64,000 bases of DNA from Scortum barcoo (taxonomy: Eukaryota; Chordata; Actinopteri; Centrarchiformes; Terapontidae). This document shows, piece by piece, positions 13,801 through 24,735 of this stretch. Position 1 is the first letter of the stretch, and each line of letters opens with the position of its first letter. The position numbers and the translations under genes were made by a program. The notes under the pieces were generated by a model. The model was not told where the DNA came from and made no database searches. It saw nothing but the letters and a program-made list of their open reading frames with translations. The stretch spans positions 8,032,884 through 8,096,883 of the forward strand of contig CM041541.1 in NCBI GenBank assembly GCA_023238725.1. Direction: 5' to 3'.

Positions 13801-16800
13801 ACATGACAAACAAAGCCTTTTCTCTTTTGGTAGACCAGTAAACCTGCCTCTTTGTAATGGTACCTGATACTTCACCACAGGATATTTGGCGGGCTCATCT
13901 TGGATATCAAGCGAAAGGCCCCTCACTACCTTTCAGACTACACGGATGCCATCAGCCTGCAGTGTCTGGCCTCCTTCCTCTTCCTCTACTGCGCCTGCAT
14001 GTCACCCGTCATCACCTTTGGAGGACTCCTGGGCGAGGCCACGGAGGGACGTGTGGTGAGAAGCAACTTCTTCATTGCTCCCAAGATCTGTGAACACACA
14101 CAAAAGTTTGCTCTTAAACCTGCAATAGCTCTTTAGCTGTTAAAGTCTTCACTGCATTCAAAAGACTTTGACTGTCTGCTCTTTGAACCTGACCAGGTTC
14201 AGTAGGACAGCTAAACAACGAGCTGAAACTCACTATAAAACTCAGAAAGTCAATGAGAGCTGGAGATCAGGTGATGGTTCTTTTAGGTTTATTACTACAG
14301 GCAACTCCTCTGATTGTTTTTACATTTTCATTTGCTGCTATGTCAGTATAAAATGTGGCATAAAGCCACTTTAAGACAAGGGAATGGATTTTTGAAGGAG
14401 TTTAGAAAACAACCAAGGTCAGACAAGTTCTTAAATCTACATATATGGGCCTAGTATCTGTGAAAAACATGAGTCCAAACACAAGCTCTTTGTCAACTGC
14501 ATGAAAGTCAAACAGCTCACACATCTTGTTCAAAGGCACCTTGAAACAAGTTGCCATTGAATTTCTGGTGTTTTTTCCGCTTATTTCTTATTTTTATCCT
14601 TACTAGTGTTGCGACTCTACAGATGTCAGTGTGTTTGTCCCCCACTTAGGTCCAGACTGAAATATCTCAACAACTATAGGATGGATTGCCATGAAATTCT
14701 AGTTAAACATGCTATAAATCGAGTTTTAAACAGCTGAATCAGAGCATTACTTCCTGTGTTTCCAGAGTGCTATCGAGTCCCTGTTTGGGGCGTCCATGAC
14801 TGGAATAGCCTACTCCCTTTTCGCTGGTCAGCCCCTCACCATCCTGGGCAGCACGGGGCCTGTTCTTGTCTTTGAGAAAATCCTCTTCAAGTTCTGCAGG
14901 TAGGTTTTCTTTTTTTTTGTTGTTTTTTTTAGTACAAACTGTGCTTTTTTATAGAAGAATATTGCATTGTTGATGGTGGATGTGTGCACTTTCTGCCTGA
15001 GTGAGGATGCCATAACTAATTGCTGATCCCTTCACTCCTGTGTATGTGTGGTGTCCCGTCTCTCTCAGGGAGTACGGCCTCTCCTACCTCTCCCTGAGGG
15101 CCTGTATTGGCCTGTGGACGGCCTTCTTCTGTCTGCTGCTGGTGGCCACGGATGCCAGCTCGCTTGTCTGTTACATCACACGCTTCACTGAGGAAGCCTT
15201 TGCGGCACTGATCTGCATCATCTTCATCTATGAGGCTCTGGAGAAGCTGCTTCACCTGGGGGTGCACTACCCCATCAATAAACACAACAATCTTCAGAAA
15301 CTCACACAGTACTCGTAAGCACTCCTTTGAAATCCTCAAGTGCTTCTTTAGTTGTTTATTTGTTTAATTATATTTTGTATAATTAATTATAATTTTAGTT
15401 TTGGACTGTTAGATTAAAACAAGTAAGTTGAATGTGCATTTTGGTATTGGGGGTTCATAACTCAGTTAAATCTGAACACACACACGATACACACATGTAT
15501 AAATTCAGTGCAACTTGCACTTTCCGGGTATATATCTGTCTATTTATGTCCATCTTGAATGGGTGGCCCATAAATCCACCTAAAATTCATAGGAAAAAAG
15601 ATATTTCTCATAACACCAAAACTGAAAATCATCATGTTTTTCATTTTCCTTCAGTCTCAAAGACATCCACTGACAGTTGTCAGCACATCATGTACATGAG
15701 CATGTTTCAAACAAGAACTGCTAATTTCTAAGTAGTTTTAATTTGGCTAAATATAAATAAATATAGGCTACAAATTGAGGCCTCACTCGTATCCCACAGC
15801 TTACTAATGGAGTGTAATGCTTTGTATTTTTGGCTCCTGGTGTCCACTTTGACCCTTTAAGCATTCTGTACTGATGTAGTCATATTTTCACAGTGTACTC
15901 AACTTAGCACATTTGCACGCACATACTTAAGCGCTGCATCACCGAACGGCAGATGGTTCAGAGGTACAGTAGACACGCCGTCCAGTTTTCCTGTAATGGG
16001 TCTTGCTTTATGGTGAATAATCCCATGTTGAGTGTGTGTCATGCATTACCCCGCTACATAAGCTGGCTAGTTGCTGTGTCAAGCCAAGAGCTCCTTCTGT
16101 GATTGTCTATTCTGGTGGAGTGGACAGCAGGGGATGCTGACATTTTGTTTTGTAAAATGCCAGCAGAAGAAGTCGTTTCACGTTGATGGCTGAACAATGT
16201 AGATAGGAACATTGCAGTGCTGCAATTAGTAATTATCTTCATTATTGATTATTTTGTCCACTATGACTAACAGGCTAATTCCAAAAACCCTTGTTCAGAC
16301 ATATTAAAAAGTCAAATTGCGTGCAGATTTTTGTTAGTTTGACTCAAAAGATGTCCTCTGTAGGTGTGCGTGTGTGGAGCCCAGGGACCCCAGCAATGAG
16401 ACTCTGCAGTTCTGGGAGGAGAGAAACATCACAGCCTCGCAGGTCAACTGGACCATGCTGGAGGTCAAGGTAAGGAACCCTCGACATTTGGTCACGGCGA
16501 AATAGCTGTAATAAGCTGCATACAAATGCCTTCCGATCCTTGGATGAAACAGACTTTCTTGGATTCAAGTAGACTTGTAATGATGGATAAAGAACCCAAA
16601 GACGATCTGGATCTGTAAGCTGTTAAGAAAAGGTGTGACCCACAGTGAAGGAGAGAAGGCGAAAGGCTGACGCAGACAGAAATAGCACATTCAATCACAG
16701 TTGCTTACCTGTCCCACGCGCAAAATACTCTAGAAAGTTGGGGATATTTCTCAGAGTCTCTGACAGTGTGTTGTGTCTCGGTTTGCCCACACTTTCCCTT

Positions 16801-19800
16801 TTCAAGAAGCGTCATAAGTCTAGGCGGGGATTAAGAGCGTGTGGGCAGGATTTCACAGGATTTAGCTGTGCAGAATGAGCGTAGGGATGCGGGGCGAAGA
16901 GCGGATTCTCTCACTGTCAGACACAAATCAGTCATGCCAGTGACGGCACGTCGCATCACTCCTACATTAGATGTATAGCAGCAAATACTTTAGGCAGCAG
17001 GGTCACATAGGTCACTGGGATTGTATGCAAGTAGATGAATCACTACTCTATAGATATTTAAAGCAGATCAATACTTACTGTACCAGATTGAAGTCATCAC
17101 CGACATCCATTTTCGCCATCATCTCTACTGTCGCATTAATAATATGTATTAGCATCACTATTTCTGTCCTGATTGTTATCACCACCATCACCATCATCAT
17201 CCTCACCGTTTCCTCTGGTGCCAGTAGGAGTGCGAGATGTTGCATGGGGAGTTTGAGGGCAGCGCCTGTGGCCCCCACGGACCCTACATCCCAGACGTGC
17301 TCTTCTGGTGCGTGGTCCTCTTCTTCTCCACCGTGTTCATGTCGGCCTTCCTCAAGGAGTTCAAGACGAGTCGCTATTTCCCCACCAAGGTACACACTAA
17401 AGTCACGTTTCCCCAGCTTTTTTTTTACACATTTGTATCAACTGTTCCTTTTGAAGTACACACTCTTACCAGTTAAAGTGCATGGTAGCCGCAAAATTGA
17501 ATCTACATCATTAATTTTACAGTGCTCCATTTACTTCTCATCTTGCCTTGGGACTGAAATTGCACTGAAATTGGTTTTACATGCCTCCGTCTGCGTCGTT
17601 TTAGATTATGCTGCCATCTATTGGTGGTGTGATGACGCAGCAAAAATCCTGCAGTCTGTGTGGCCGTTCTATGTGAGCCATTTCTATGATTTATCATTGA
17701 GATGACACTCATGAGCGTAATGTGTGGCGTGATGCTGACACACTATCTATAGGAAAGGGGCGCCACCTTGTGGTTATAAATGTTACACTGTAGTATGGCT
17801 GTGGGACAATGTTTAGTTGTAAAAGAATTATGATAAAACAATTTGTGAATTTAATTTAACAGAGCAAAATTTTGATCTAACAAAGATATTTGCCAAACAT
17901 TGTCACATAGACATCAAAAAGCATGATAAGCGACACATTCATCGCTCTGTGGAAATGGCAAAAAAGTACGGAGGAATATTTAATTTAATACCATTATTTA
18001 GTAAAATGTAACATATGAGTCACTTAAATCATCCAAAATTGAAACAATAATCATTGAACCTACTACTAAAAATGGGGATGATCCACAGAGCAGATCGCAT
18101 ATATCGCTGTTGTTTGTTGTTTGATCCATCACCCGCAGAAATGGACATTATCTGAAGTGTGTGTTTCTTTGTTTCTCTCCAGGTTAGGGCAATAATCAGT
18201 GACTTCGCCGTCTTCATCACCATCCTCACTATGGTTTTGGTAGATTATGCCTTGGGGATCCCCTCACCTAAATTACAGGTCCCCAACAAGTTCAAAGTAA
18301 GTTTACATGAAAGCCTTGTAATATTATATATATAATATCTAATATAATAATATATATAATATAATAAATACTACAGACATTATATATAATATCAGCCAAA
18401 ATGTCCATTGTGTATATTCTCTACATATTTTTAGATATAAGATTTCTCTTATTGCATTCTTTTTCTCATCTCTACCTTTCCTTTTGTCCTCCCCAGCCAA
18501 CCAGGGATGATCGTGGCTGGCTTATAAACCCCGTGGGGCCCAACCCCTGGTGGACCACCATTATCACCTCCCTCCCTGCTCTGCTCTGCACCATCCTCAT
18601 CTTCATGGACCAGCAGATCACAGCCGTCATTATAAACAGGAAGGAGCACAAACTGAAGGTATTTCAAAATGTAAAATCAATGCCTTTTTAATAAACGAAT
18701 ATTTGAAATTATGCTCTGTAAGATGTTTTTACTGATAGATAGAGTTGGCCAACTTTTTCTCCTTTTGCCTACTTTTGAATTCTTGCTCGCTCCACCTGAT
18801 CTCTGATTTTCAAGCAACAAAAGAGATCATCCTCTTTGAAACCATTAATTAATAACTGGTGTATCAAACCCCCACCTTCCCTTGTCGGACCCCTGCAGAA
18901 AGGCTGTGGCTACCACTTGGACCTGTTCGTGGTGGGGGTGATGCTGGGCGTGTGCTCTGTGATGGGCCTGCCGTGGTTCGTGGCGGCCACCGTGCTCTCC
19001 ATCTCCCACGTGAACAGCCTGAAGCTGGAGTCTGAGTGCTCGGCCCCTGGAGAGCAGCCCAAGTTCCTGGGCATCCGAGAGCAGCGCTTCACCGGCCTCA
19101 TGATCTTCACCCTGATGGGCTGCTCCGTCTTCATGACCTCTGTGCTAAAGGTCAGGGAATAAAATATACACTACGCTGTGTAGGAGAAGGTGTAATGAAA
19201 ATCATGAGTAATCAACAAAAATGTTGTAAAGCATCTACTGTTACCCTGTAAATGTCCTGAAAGTCTCTCTCCGTCTTCAGTTTATCCCCATGCCGGTGCT
19301 GTACGGAGTCTTTTTGTACATGGGGGCTTCCTCACTCAGAGGCATTCAGGTGAGCTCAGTTACCACCTGCTGGTATTTTATCAGAAGCACTAATGGAGAG
19401 ACACCGGATGAATTGCTGAATGGAGTGTGTGTGTTTGTATCTGTGCAGTTTTTTGATCGTCTGAAGCTGTTCAGCATGCCGGCCAAACATCAGCCAGACT
19501 TCATCTACCTTCGCCACGTCCCCTTGAGGAAGGTGCACCTCTTCACCATCATCCAGCTCAGCTGCTTGGTCCTGCTCTGGGTCATCAAGACATCCAAGGC
19601 TGCCATCGTCTTCCCCATGATGGTAACTGGACATATTATTGTGTCAAATACTTGTGCGCCTTAATGCACACGGTTGGTTGATAACTGCGTGTTTCTGCTG
19701 CATCAGGTCTTGGCCCTGGTGTTCATTCGTAAGCTGCTGGACTTCATCTTCACCAAGCGAGAGCTGAGCTGGCTGGATGACCTGATGCCAGAGTGGAAGA

Positions 19801-21295
19801 AGAAGAAGCTGGAGGATGCAGAACAAGAGGTGCGGTGACAGACTACAGCAGAGATGATCAAATGCTCAGCTCTCATACTGCAGCAGCAAGTCATTCTACA
19901 ATTTCTCTTTTGTCTCTGTCTGCAGGAGGAGCACAGCATTATTGCAGAGGAAGAAGGCATTGTACAAGTACCACTGGAGGGTAACTTAAAGTAAGTCATT
20001 TTTATATTGAAGGCAATATGTTCATATTAACAATGGATCAAATGACTGTGTATAATTGGCATTGGCATTATATTTATAAGGGCAAAGGTTAGGCTACTTG
20101 TTTCCCCCTGTTTCCAGTCTTTATGCTACGCTTGCGTCATATAAACTGTATAGATATGAAAGGGATATAAATCTCCTCATCTAATTCTCAGCAACAAAGC
20201 AGATACCCAAAGCTTTGGCATGTGCATGTTACTCAGGAGTAAACCTCACATGAAAAGAGAAAATAATAATTCTTGTCCTCCTGTGTGTGTGTGTGTGTGT
20301 GTGTTTTGAAGGTGTGACCCTAGCCACAGTGAACATCACTGACGAGATGTCCAAAGGATCTTTCGGGAATGTGTGGAAGAGCGTCAACCCTGCTGAGACC
20401 ACTAAGAAGGAACCAAGCGCTAAAAGGTCAGCCTCCTTACCCTAATTAATCTCTCCATATCAGTATTTCTGATACATGACAGGGTTGAATACCAAATGCT
20501 GAATGGAGACTAACTGACTATAAATCCTGTGAATTTTGGAGGGGGGGCAAAACATTGTCAGTTTCAAGGGGAAAATAGTGTGTTTGGGTGTTCAAGCAAG
20601 CAGTGGCAGGTGTTTATTATTGAAAAAAGTTATGGAACATTTACTTTATGTTTTTCCAGGAAACTGAAGAGCTAGTGTGTTTGGATAAAAAGGGTTTATC
20701 TAAGAGCGGCCCTGCCCTCGCAGATTTCCCACAGCGTAGACTAACATAGTGTCTCCTGCCTGCCTCTCTCATTCCATCCCACCCTTAAGCTCCCCTTCCT
20801 AACCTCTCAGAAGCTGAAATCCCAAAGGTAAGTTGCTCCCAGTCCCCGTCAGCATGGAGAGTCTCGTCCTGTGTTACGCAGCTCGTGGCTGCTTGCATGA
20901 TGAAAACGGTGTCGGTCTGTTCTGCAAGTGGTGATCCGGCGATGAGCACTGACTGAGTAAACGGAAAGATAAATCACTAATAAGTGGATGTTGGTGGATT
21001 GACAACGCAGCATGGCCTGAGTGTGCATGTGACGTCAAGGACACATTTTATGATGTCTTTCGCATGTTGTAATAAACTGTTTCACCGTCACAAGATAATG
21101 AAGTGTAATGCTGTTAAGTTTTAAAAGACGCATTTGCATGCTGTGTTTTTTGGATCGATTGATGAATTATCAGCAATACATCTGCACTCGACACATTTAA
21201 TTTCTTGTTTTCCGCACAGTTGTTCCAGTGGCGGCGAAAAGCGACACAAGCGCCGGAGGCATGAGAAGAGCTTGGACAGGGAGACAAGTTTGTGA
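4876..21295 (+). CDS. slc4a10: Sodium-coupled bicarbonate transporter SLC4A10 (NBCn2/NCBE), 5'-incomplete
   Basis: Plasma-membrane Na+/HCO3- transporter that regulates intracellular pH, mainly in neurons and choroid plexus. Exons: 4876-5019, 5216-5354, 5686-5846, 6610-6798, 9028-9116, 9489-9646, 9791-9878, 10804-10950, 11624-11724, 13881-14055, 14766-14899, 15069-15314, 16364-16469, 17228-17389, 18183-18296, 18497-18658, 18899-19150, 19281-19349, 19449-19622, 19707-19829, 19926-19980, 20312-20426, then alternative ends at 20660 or 21220-21295. All junction phases agree. The order is the His/Arg-rich GHRTLYIGVHVP segment, the cytoplasmic band-3 domain (RWLKFEEDVEDGGERWSKP), then the transmembrane domain from RIFGGLILDIKRKAP, with GGLLGEATEGR, an NxT/NxS-bearing loop near 16364-16469 and the DIDS-type KLKK at the 18658/18899 junction. 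SLC4A10 is preferred over SLC4A7/A8 from overall similarity and the gcg-gca-kcnh7 neighbourhood. The start codon is outside the window. Confidence 0.93.
5869..5980 (+). mobile_element. Non-LTR retrotransposon reverse-transcriptase relic
   Basis: Just after the exon ending at 5846, 5923-5976 translates as RLCGVPQGSIPGPLLFNI, the conserved G-V-P-Q-G-S-(I/L)-x-G-P-L-L-F motif of LINE-type reverse transcriptases. Flanking sequence is too decayed to assign a clade. It is an intronic fossil with no intact ORF. Confidence 0.7.
7123..7436 (+). other. slc4a10: Candidate alternative slc4a10 exon (open, phase-matched)
   Basis: Between the exons at 6610-6798 and 9028-9116, an AG at 7121-7122 is followed by about 104 codons open in exactly the frame that the phase-1 donor at 6798 would impose. 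It begins V-N-G-L-H-Y-E-T-I-R-S-P-R-S-L-P and ends at TAA 7434-7436. This is the variable cytoplasmic linker where SLC4A7/A8/A10 genes carry cassette exons. No strong in-phase donor is visible, so it could be a cassette using a weak donor, a poison/terminal exon, or chance. Confidence 0.35.
7977..8408. repeat. Foldback (inverted-repeat) interspersed element, copy 1
   Basis: The left arm (about 7977-8045, with gactttcttgcagagagtta and tgataccacc) is an imperfect inverted copy of the right arm (about 8338-8408, with ggtatcattcttttcatgta and actcttggcaagaaag). The core contains gcttagcttggcataaagac. Arms plus core match a widespread teleost repeat type. Two related copies lie at about 20095-20205 and 22011-22372. 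Confidence 0.6.
9201..9251. repeat. Perfect 23-bp inverted repeat with 5-nt loop
   Basis: Bases 9201-9223 are the exact reverse complement of 9229-9251, separated by gcatt. The hairpin lies in the slc4a10 intron 84 bp after the donor of exon 9028-9116 and 237 bp before exon 9489. No mismatch is present in the arms. Confidence 0.9.
9935..10010 (+). repeat. Teleost interspersed repeat fragment (GGGGTGGAAGAAGTAC type)
   Basis: The words ggggtggaagaagtac, cagatcttttacttcag and aaaagtaataatata follow in the order of a very abundant teleost repeat that normally reads on into repeated aagtaaaagta units. This is a short, diverged copy in an slc4a10 intron. Confidence 0.5.
13421..13444. promoter_or_regulatory. 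GC box plus RFX X-box (possible intragenic regulatory element)
   Basis: CCCGCCCC (13421-13428) is followed two bases later by GTTGCCATAGCAAC (13431-13444), a full match to the X-box consensus with a 2-nt spacer. The surroundings (13340-13500) are C-rich and more GC-rich than the rest of this intron. The element lies 437 bp upstream of the exon that opens the membrane domain (13881). An internal promoter or enhancer is possible; no exon linked to it was found. Confidence 0.5.
14626..14705 (+). repeat. Teleost interspersed repeat fragment
   Basis: gtccagactgaaatatctca followed by acaactataggatggattgc and catgaaattc matches a common teleost repeat family. Related pieces occur at 28285-28680 and 33690-33910. 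It is intronic to slc4a10. Confidence 0.5.
16203..16290. repeat. Short fragment of an AT-rich teleost repeat
   Basis: gctgcaattagtaattatct and cattattgattattttgtcc resemble the start of the repeat family seen more fully at about 40385-40690. Short and diverged, intronic in slc4a10. Confidence 0.35.
20095..20205. repeat. Foldback-family repeat, truncated copy 2
   Basis: ccccctgtttccagtcttta plus tgctacgc is the reverse complement of the gcataaagactggaaacagg core seen in this family, and aatctcctcatctaattctc with agcaacaaagc matches its right arm. The left arm is missing. It lies in the intron before exon 20312. Confidence 0.5.
20282..20311 (+). repeat. (TG)11 T4 tract at a 3' splice site
   Basis: Eleven TG units followed by four T and GAAG run directly into the exon starting at 20312, so the microsatellite replaces the usual polypyrimidine tract. 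This resembles the TG-T tract of CFTR, where length affects exon inclusion. Confidence 0.85.
20660..20675 (+). CDS. slc4a10: slc4a10 alternative terminal coding segment (short C-terminus)
   Basis: After acceptor tttttccag, the exon joined in phase to 20426 completes Arg and reads K-L-K-S then TAG (20673-20675). A strong donor (cccaaag|gtaagt) follows at 20827, so the exon may be a 167-bp cassette whose inclusion ends the protein early. In mammals, inclusion of a late SLC4A10 exon likewise decides whether the PDZ-binding tail is present; equivalence of this exon is inferred. Confidence 0.6.
21220..21295 (+). CDS. slc4a10: slc4a10 terminal exon with PDZ-binding tail ETSL
   Basis: Acceptor tccgcacag (21211-21219) opens a segment that, joined in phase to 20426, reads S-C-S-S-G-G-E-K-R-H-K-R-R-R-H-E-K-S-L-D and ends R-E-T-S-L with TGA at 21293-21295. 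ETSL is the class I PDZ ligand of the long SLC4A10 and SLC4A7 isoforms, so the exon is assigned with good confidence. It is used when the exon at 20660 is skipped. Confidence 0.85.
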
Positions 21296-23130
21296 TGACA
21301 CATACTGGCGGGTGGGGAGGGGCCACTGTGCTGTCAATCAGTAGATCAAAAAACAAAAAAAAAAAAAATACCGTGCCACACTCAACCACCTTTGTACTGT
21401 GCTACACTGTGTTTTTGTCATGTAAGTCTGTGTGCAAGTTGTGTAAAACAAAGAAAAATTAGAAGCAGTATTAACACGAGGAACCGAGACACACCTGTGT
21501 TCTTTTTCTATGTATATCAGTGTTTGGTGATACCAGCAACAGAGGGAAGCCAGAGTTATATGACACTTACAGTAACTGCTGTGTCAATGGGCCAATTAAG
21601 TAAACATTTTAAACGATTTTTAAATCTACTTTACTTGTATTTTGTATGTTTTTATATTTTTCCAACAACAACAATTGCAAGTTGTCCTTTAAAACGCCTG
21701 CAACAGCAAACCGCAAAGGTGTGGATTTTGTGTGCAGTATTTGATGCCACTATTGACTCGACGCGCCTCACGATAGAAAACTTAAAGAGTAGACATTTGC
21801 CAATACTGATCTTATTTCACTGGTATCTGAAAGAGTTGGCTATATAGCGAATCTAGTCATTTTTTGGAAGTATTAAATATACATTTTATATATTCTGTAT
21901 ATCTAAATGTTTTTGTGACAGTGACAGCTCATATCACTTCCGAGTCCTCTCCATTGCTATTTTACAAATAAATGTCGCACCTCTGGTAAAGCGTTTCCCC
22001 AAAGGAGTGAAAGGGATAGTTTTACTCTCTGGGAAAAATACTTATTTGTTTTTTTTTTCTTGCTGAGAGTGAGACGAAAAGATTGACACCACTCTCATGT
22101 CTGAACCTTAAATTCGAAACCAGAGTTATCGGCTGGCTAGCTTAGCTTAGCATAAAGACTTAGCCTTTCTTTGTCCAAATTCTAACTAATAAAAAATGTA
22201 TATCTTGTTTTATATTATGTGGAAAAATTAGACAAAATAAAATTTAAAAACAAGACTGTGTTTTTTTTTTTTTTTTCGGAGATAGCAATAGCTTAGCATA
22301 CAGACATGAGATATCAGTCTTCTCGTCTAACTCTTTGCTAAGCGAAGCATTTCCCAAAATTAACTATTTCTTCATATTATTGGGGGAGAGGGGGCAGCTT
22401 ACTGGAAAATGACATCTTCAAGCTTGCATCGCAGCATAGTTCGGGAACTTTAAGTACCTCTAGCTACTTGGCCTTGGCTTTTTGAAACTTCATCCAATTT
22501 GCGAATGCTGACTGTACAGAAAGCTCTATGTTTTCCACCTGCATACTCTTCGTCATCTTGTCAGTAAGTGTCATCCATGGACATGTTATCTCCTATCCAA
22601 ATGACCCTCAATGTGTTAGCATCTGAAGCGAATTGTTTTTAAAAAAGAAAAACACCTGCATGACACTGAAACAGACTTGACTGTCTCGCTGCAGGACCAT
22701 GGTTACTTCTAGAGATGCAATAATACCCTTTTTCTGGGAAGGGCAACATGTAATAAACGGTAAAGAGTCTTAACAATGTATAATACATAGTATATTTTAT
22801 TCATGTAAAATGTTACTAATATATTACTAAAATGAAGTCAGTGTTGAAGGCAGGTTTTTGTTGTAGATGTTCTTTTCCCATTGTCTAATAGATGGTTCTT
22901 AGTTGATTAGCGAAACTAATAATGGGTCAAAATTATATCAATATCAAATATTTTGACCACTTCTGTGTGGAATTCTGCCTTAAATTTGGTAGTGATAGCT
23001 GTACACTTTCTGTTTAATAATTTAAGTCACCTGTATAGAAATCAGTTCAGATCTGTTGTTATATTGTGATTTGTTTCATGAGAACGAGAGAGCGAGTGAA
23101 TGAGAGCATAAATAAAGATGTTAAACAAAC
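21296..23130 (+). other. slc4a10: slc4a10 3' UTR with candidate poly(A) signals
   Basis: Non-coding, AT-rich DNA after the ETSL stop. AATAAA hexamers at 21968-21973 and 23111-23116 are candidate polyadenylation signals; the second would give a 3' UTR of about 1.8 kb. A foldback repeat (22011-22372) lies inside. Which signal is used cannot be read from sequence. Confidence 0.5.
22011..22372. repeat. Foldback (inverted-repeat) interspersed element, copy 3
   Basis: The left arm (about 22014-22108, with ttgctgagagtgagacgaaa and agattgacaccactctcatg) is matched in inverted form by the right arm (about 22300-22372, with cagacatgagatatcagtct, tctcgtctaactctttgc and gcatttccc). The core has ggctagcttagcttagcata followed by aagact. 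It has the look of a MITE-like element with about 80-90-bp arms inside the slc4a10 3' UTR. Confidence 0.6.
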
Positions 23131-23260
23131 TCTGCTGAGATGATGTGGGTTTTTTTTTATTGATCCCTTTACTCGTGAGGTCAGAGGTCACAGAGCAAAT
23201 ATCACCTCAAGGACTCATATTCTGTTTTCTGTCATAGGATAGCCCATTCGTTGTGCACTA

Positions 23261-23450
23261 CTATATAGAGATGTTTCCTCCATATTTCTTCACCTTTGAC
23301 CTCAGGACCTCTGTGTCTTTGGCCTCATGGAAGATGGAGAGCAGAGAGCGCCCTGCACCTTCAGGCTGATGCTCCTCTAACCTCCATATGGCAGAGATAC
23401 AGGTACATCTGACCCACGATGCTTCTGGTGATGCTCCCACAGAGACCACC
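23261..23450 (-). other. Unassigned exon-like segment between slc4a10 and gcga
   Basis: On the minus strand, acceptor-like gatcgtttcag is followed by two usefully open frames. One runs about 65 codons to TAG at about 23261 and includes W-R-L-E-E-H-Q-P-E-G-A-G-R-S-L-L-S-I-F-H. The other runs 33 codons and includes G-S-I-T-R-S-I-V-G-Q-M-Y-L-Y-L-C. An AATAAA on the same strand lies about 100 bp downstream (about 23155). I do not recognise a family. It may be the last exon of an unknown gene, a relic or chance. Confidence 0.2.
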
Positions 23451-23611
23451 AAGCTTGTCTGAAACGATCACTTCAATCAGAAATATGCAACAGAAATTTG
23501 AATTACATTTTCATTTCCTTCTTCATACTTACACTACATTTCAGAGGAAAATAATATACTTTTTACTCCACTGCATGTGCTCCAATACTATTTATCCATA
23601 AAAATCCCTCA

Positions 23612-23668
23612 TATTATTATTGCTATTATTATTATTGTTATTATCATTATTATTGTTATTATTATTAT
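23612..23668. repeat. ATT-rich trinucleotide repeat
   Basis: An imperfect (ATT)n tract with interspersed G and C, in the intergenic DNA between slc4a10 and gcga. Adjacent text (cattttcatttccttcttca to tttttactccactgcatg) resembles diverged copies of the aagtaaaagta repeat family. Confidence 0.6.
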
Positions 23669-24278
23669 GTATAAATAACATTCTGCTGTTGTAATTGGTC
23701 AATGTGGTACTAATTTACACTACACTTGGATTGTATACACTTGGATATAAGTTGTAGTGAAGTAAAAGAAAAAGAAATATCCGAGTAGAGTAAGTGTTTA
23801 GTATGAAGTATCAATTTTTGGGGTACGAAGACAAACAATGGATTAATCCATAAGAAAATAATGCTTAGTTGCGGACCTATATTCAACGAAAGCAGAGGTT
23901 CTTTCACAATTTTTCAACTTTGTCATCACTGCTCTGGGTAATTTTCCAGTTAATCATTTTTGAAAGAAGAAATTTTGCTTTAAGCTGTCTGCTCCTGCAT
24001 GACAGTGTTGGTGAGCTGTTCTCTAAAACTTGATTCTCTATTAAAGTTGATCTGTCTCGAGCTGATCTCATGACAACCACAGAAATTAAAGTCTATATAA
24101 AATAAATACAGTGACCAGCCTTTTTAGGGAATGACTAAATGTCCCTGGTTTGGTGATCTTTGTAATATGTCATGCTGTATCTATCTAAAAAAATGCTAAA
24201 AATGGAAAGGTCATGTCTTCATCAGGAACCAATGTTCCATAAGATAAAAAATAATGCCCCAAACACACAATGAAAAAC

Positions 24279-24284
24279 TTTATT
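24279..24284 (-). terminator. gcga: Candidate poly(A) signal for GLP-2-containing gcga mRNA
   Basis: TTTATT on the plus strand is AATAAA on the gcga strand, about 450 bp beyond the GLP-2 stop codon. It is the first good hexamer I noticed downstream; usage is unproven. Confidence 0.4.
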
Positions 24285-24735
24285 TTGCAGAGCGGGTTAA
24301 TCATATGCATTGAAAACCAACTACACTACATGTGTTTTCTATAGGCCTACCTGAGATTTCACTTTTTGTGTTCTTGCTTTCACCTTAAAAACATAGAAAA
24401 TAATTTAAACTTGTAGAAAAAAATACGCCCTGGATTTAATTTCTTCACTCTGGTGCACCATAAAAACTATGGAAGAGTAGTAGTTTTTGTATCTTTGCAT
24501 CAATAAGTAAAAAAAGACTTTAATTTAAATATTTAAATATAGTGTCAACATTACAACATGCAAAGCGGTATGGCTTTCTATTCCTCGTGTATATGGCTTT
24601 GTGTGCAGCACACACAGGGGGTCCTTGAGGAGTGTCTCATTGGTCCTCTTGTCTTTTCTTGCTGTGAAAGAGAGAAAATCACAATAACACCAAGCCCAGC
24701 AATTCTGGCATTTATCAGATCGGACCGTGTGAGTT

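Noticed and set aside
19981..19996. Alternative donor gtaagt at 19991 for the slc4a10 exon ending at 19980
   Set aside because: Stronger by consensus, but it puts the next exon out of frame with a stop after about ten codons; the gtaact donor at 19981 keeps the conserved VNITDEMSK reading.
21296..24735. Search for a DPP4 gene between slc4a10 and gcga
   Set aside because: No GWSYGG, GTADDN or propeller exons found; the space is 3' UTR, repeats and intergenic DNA.
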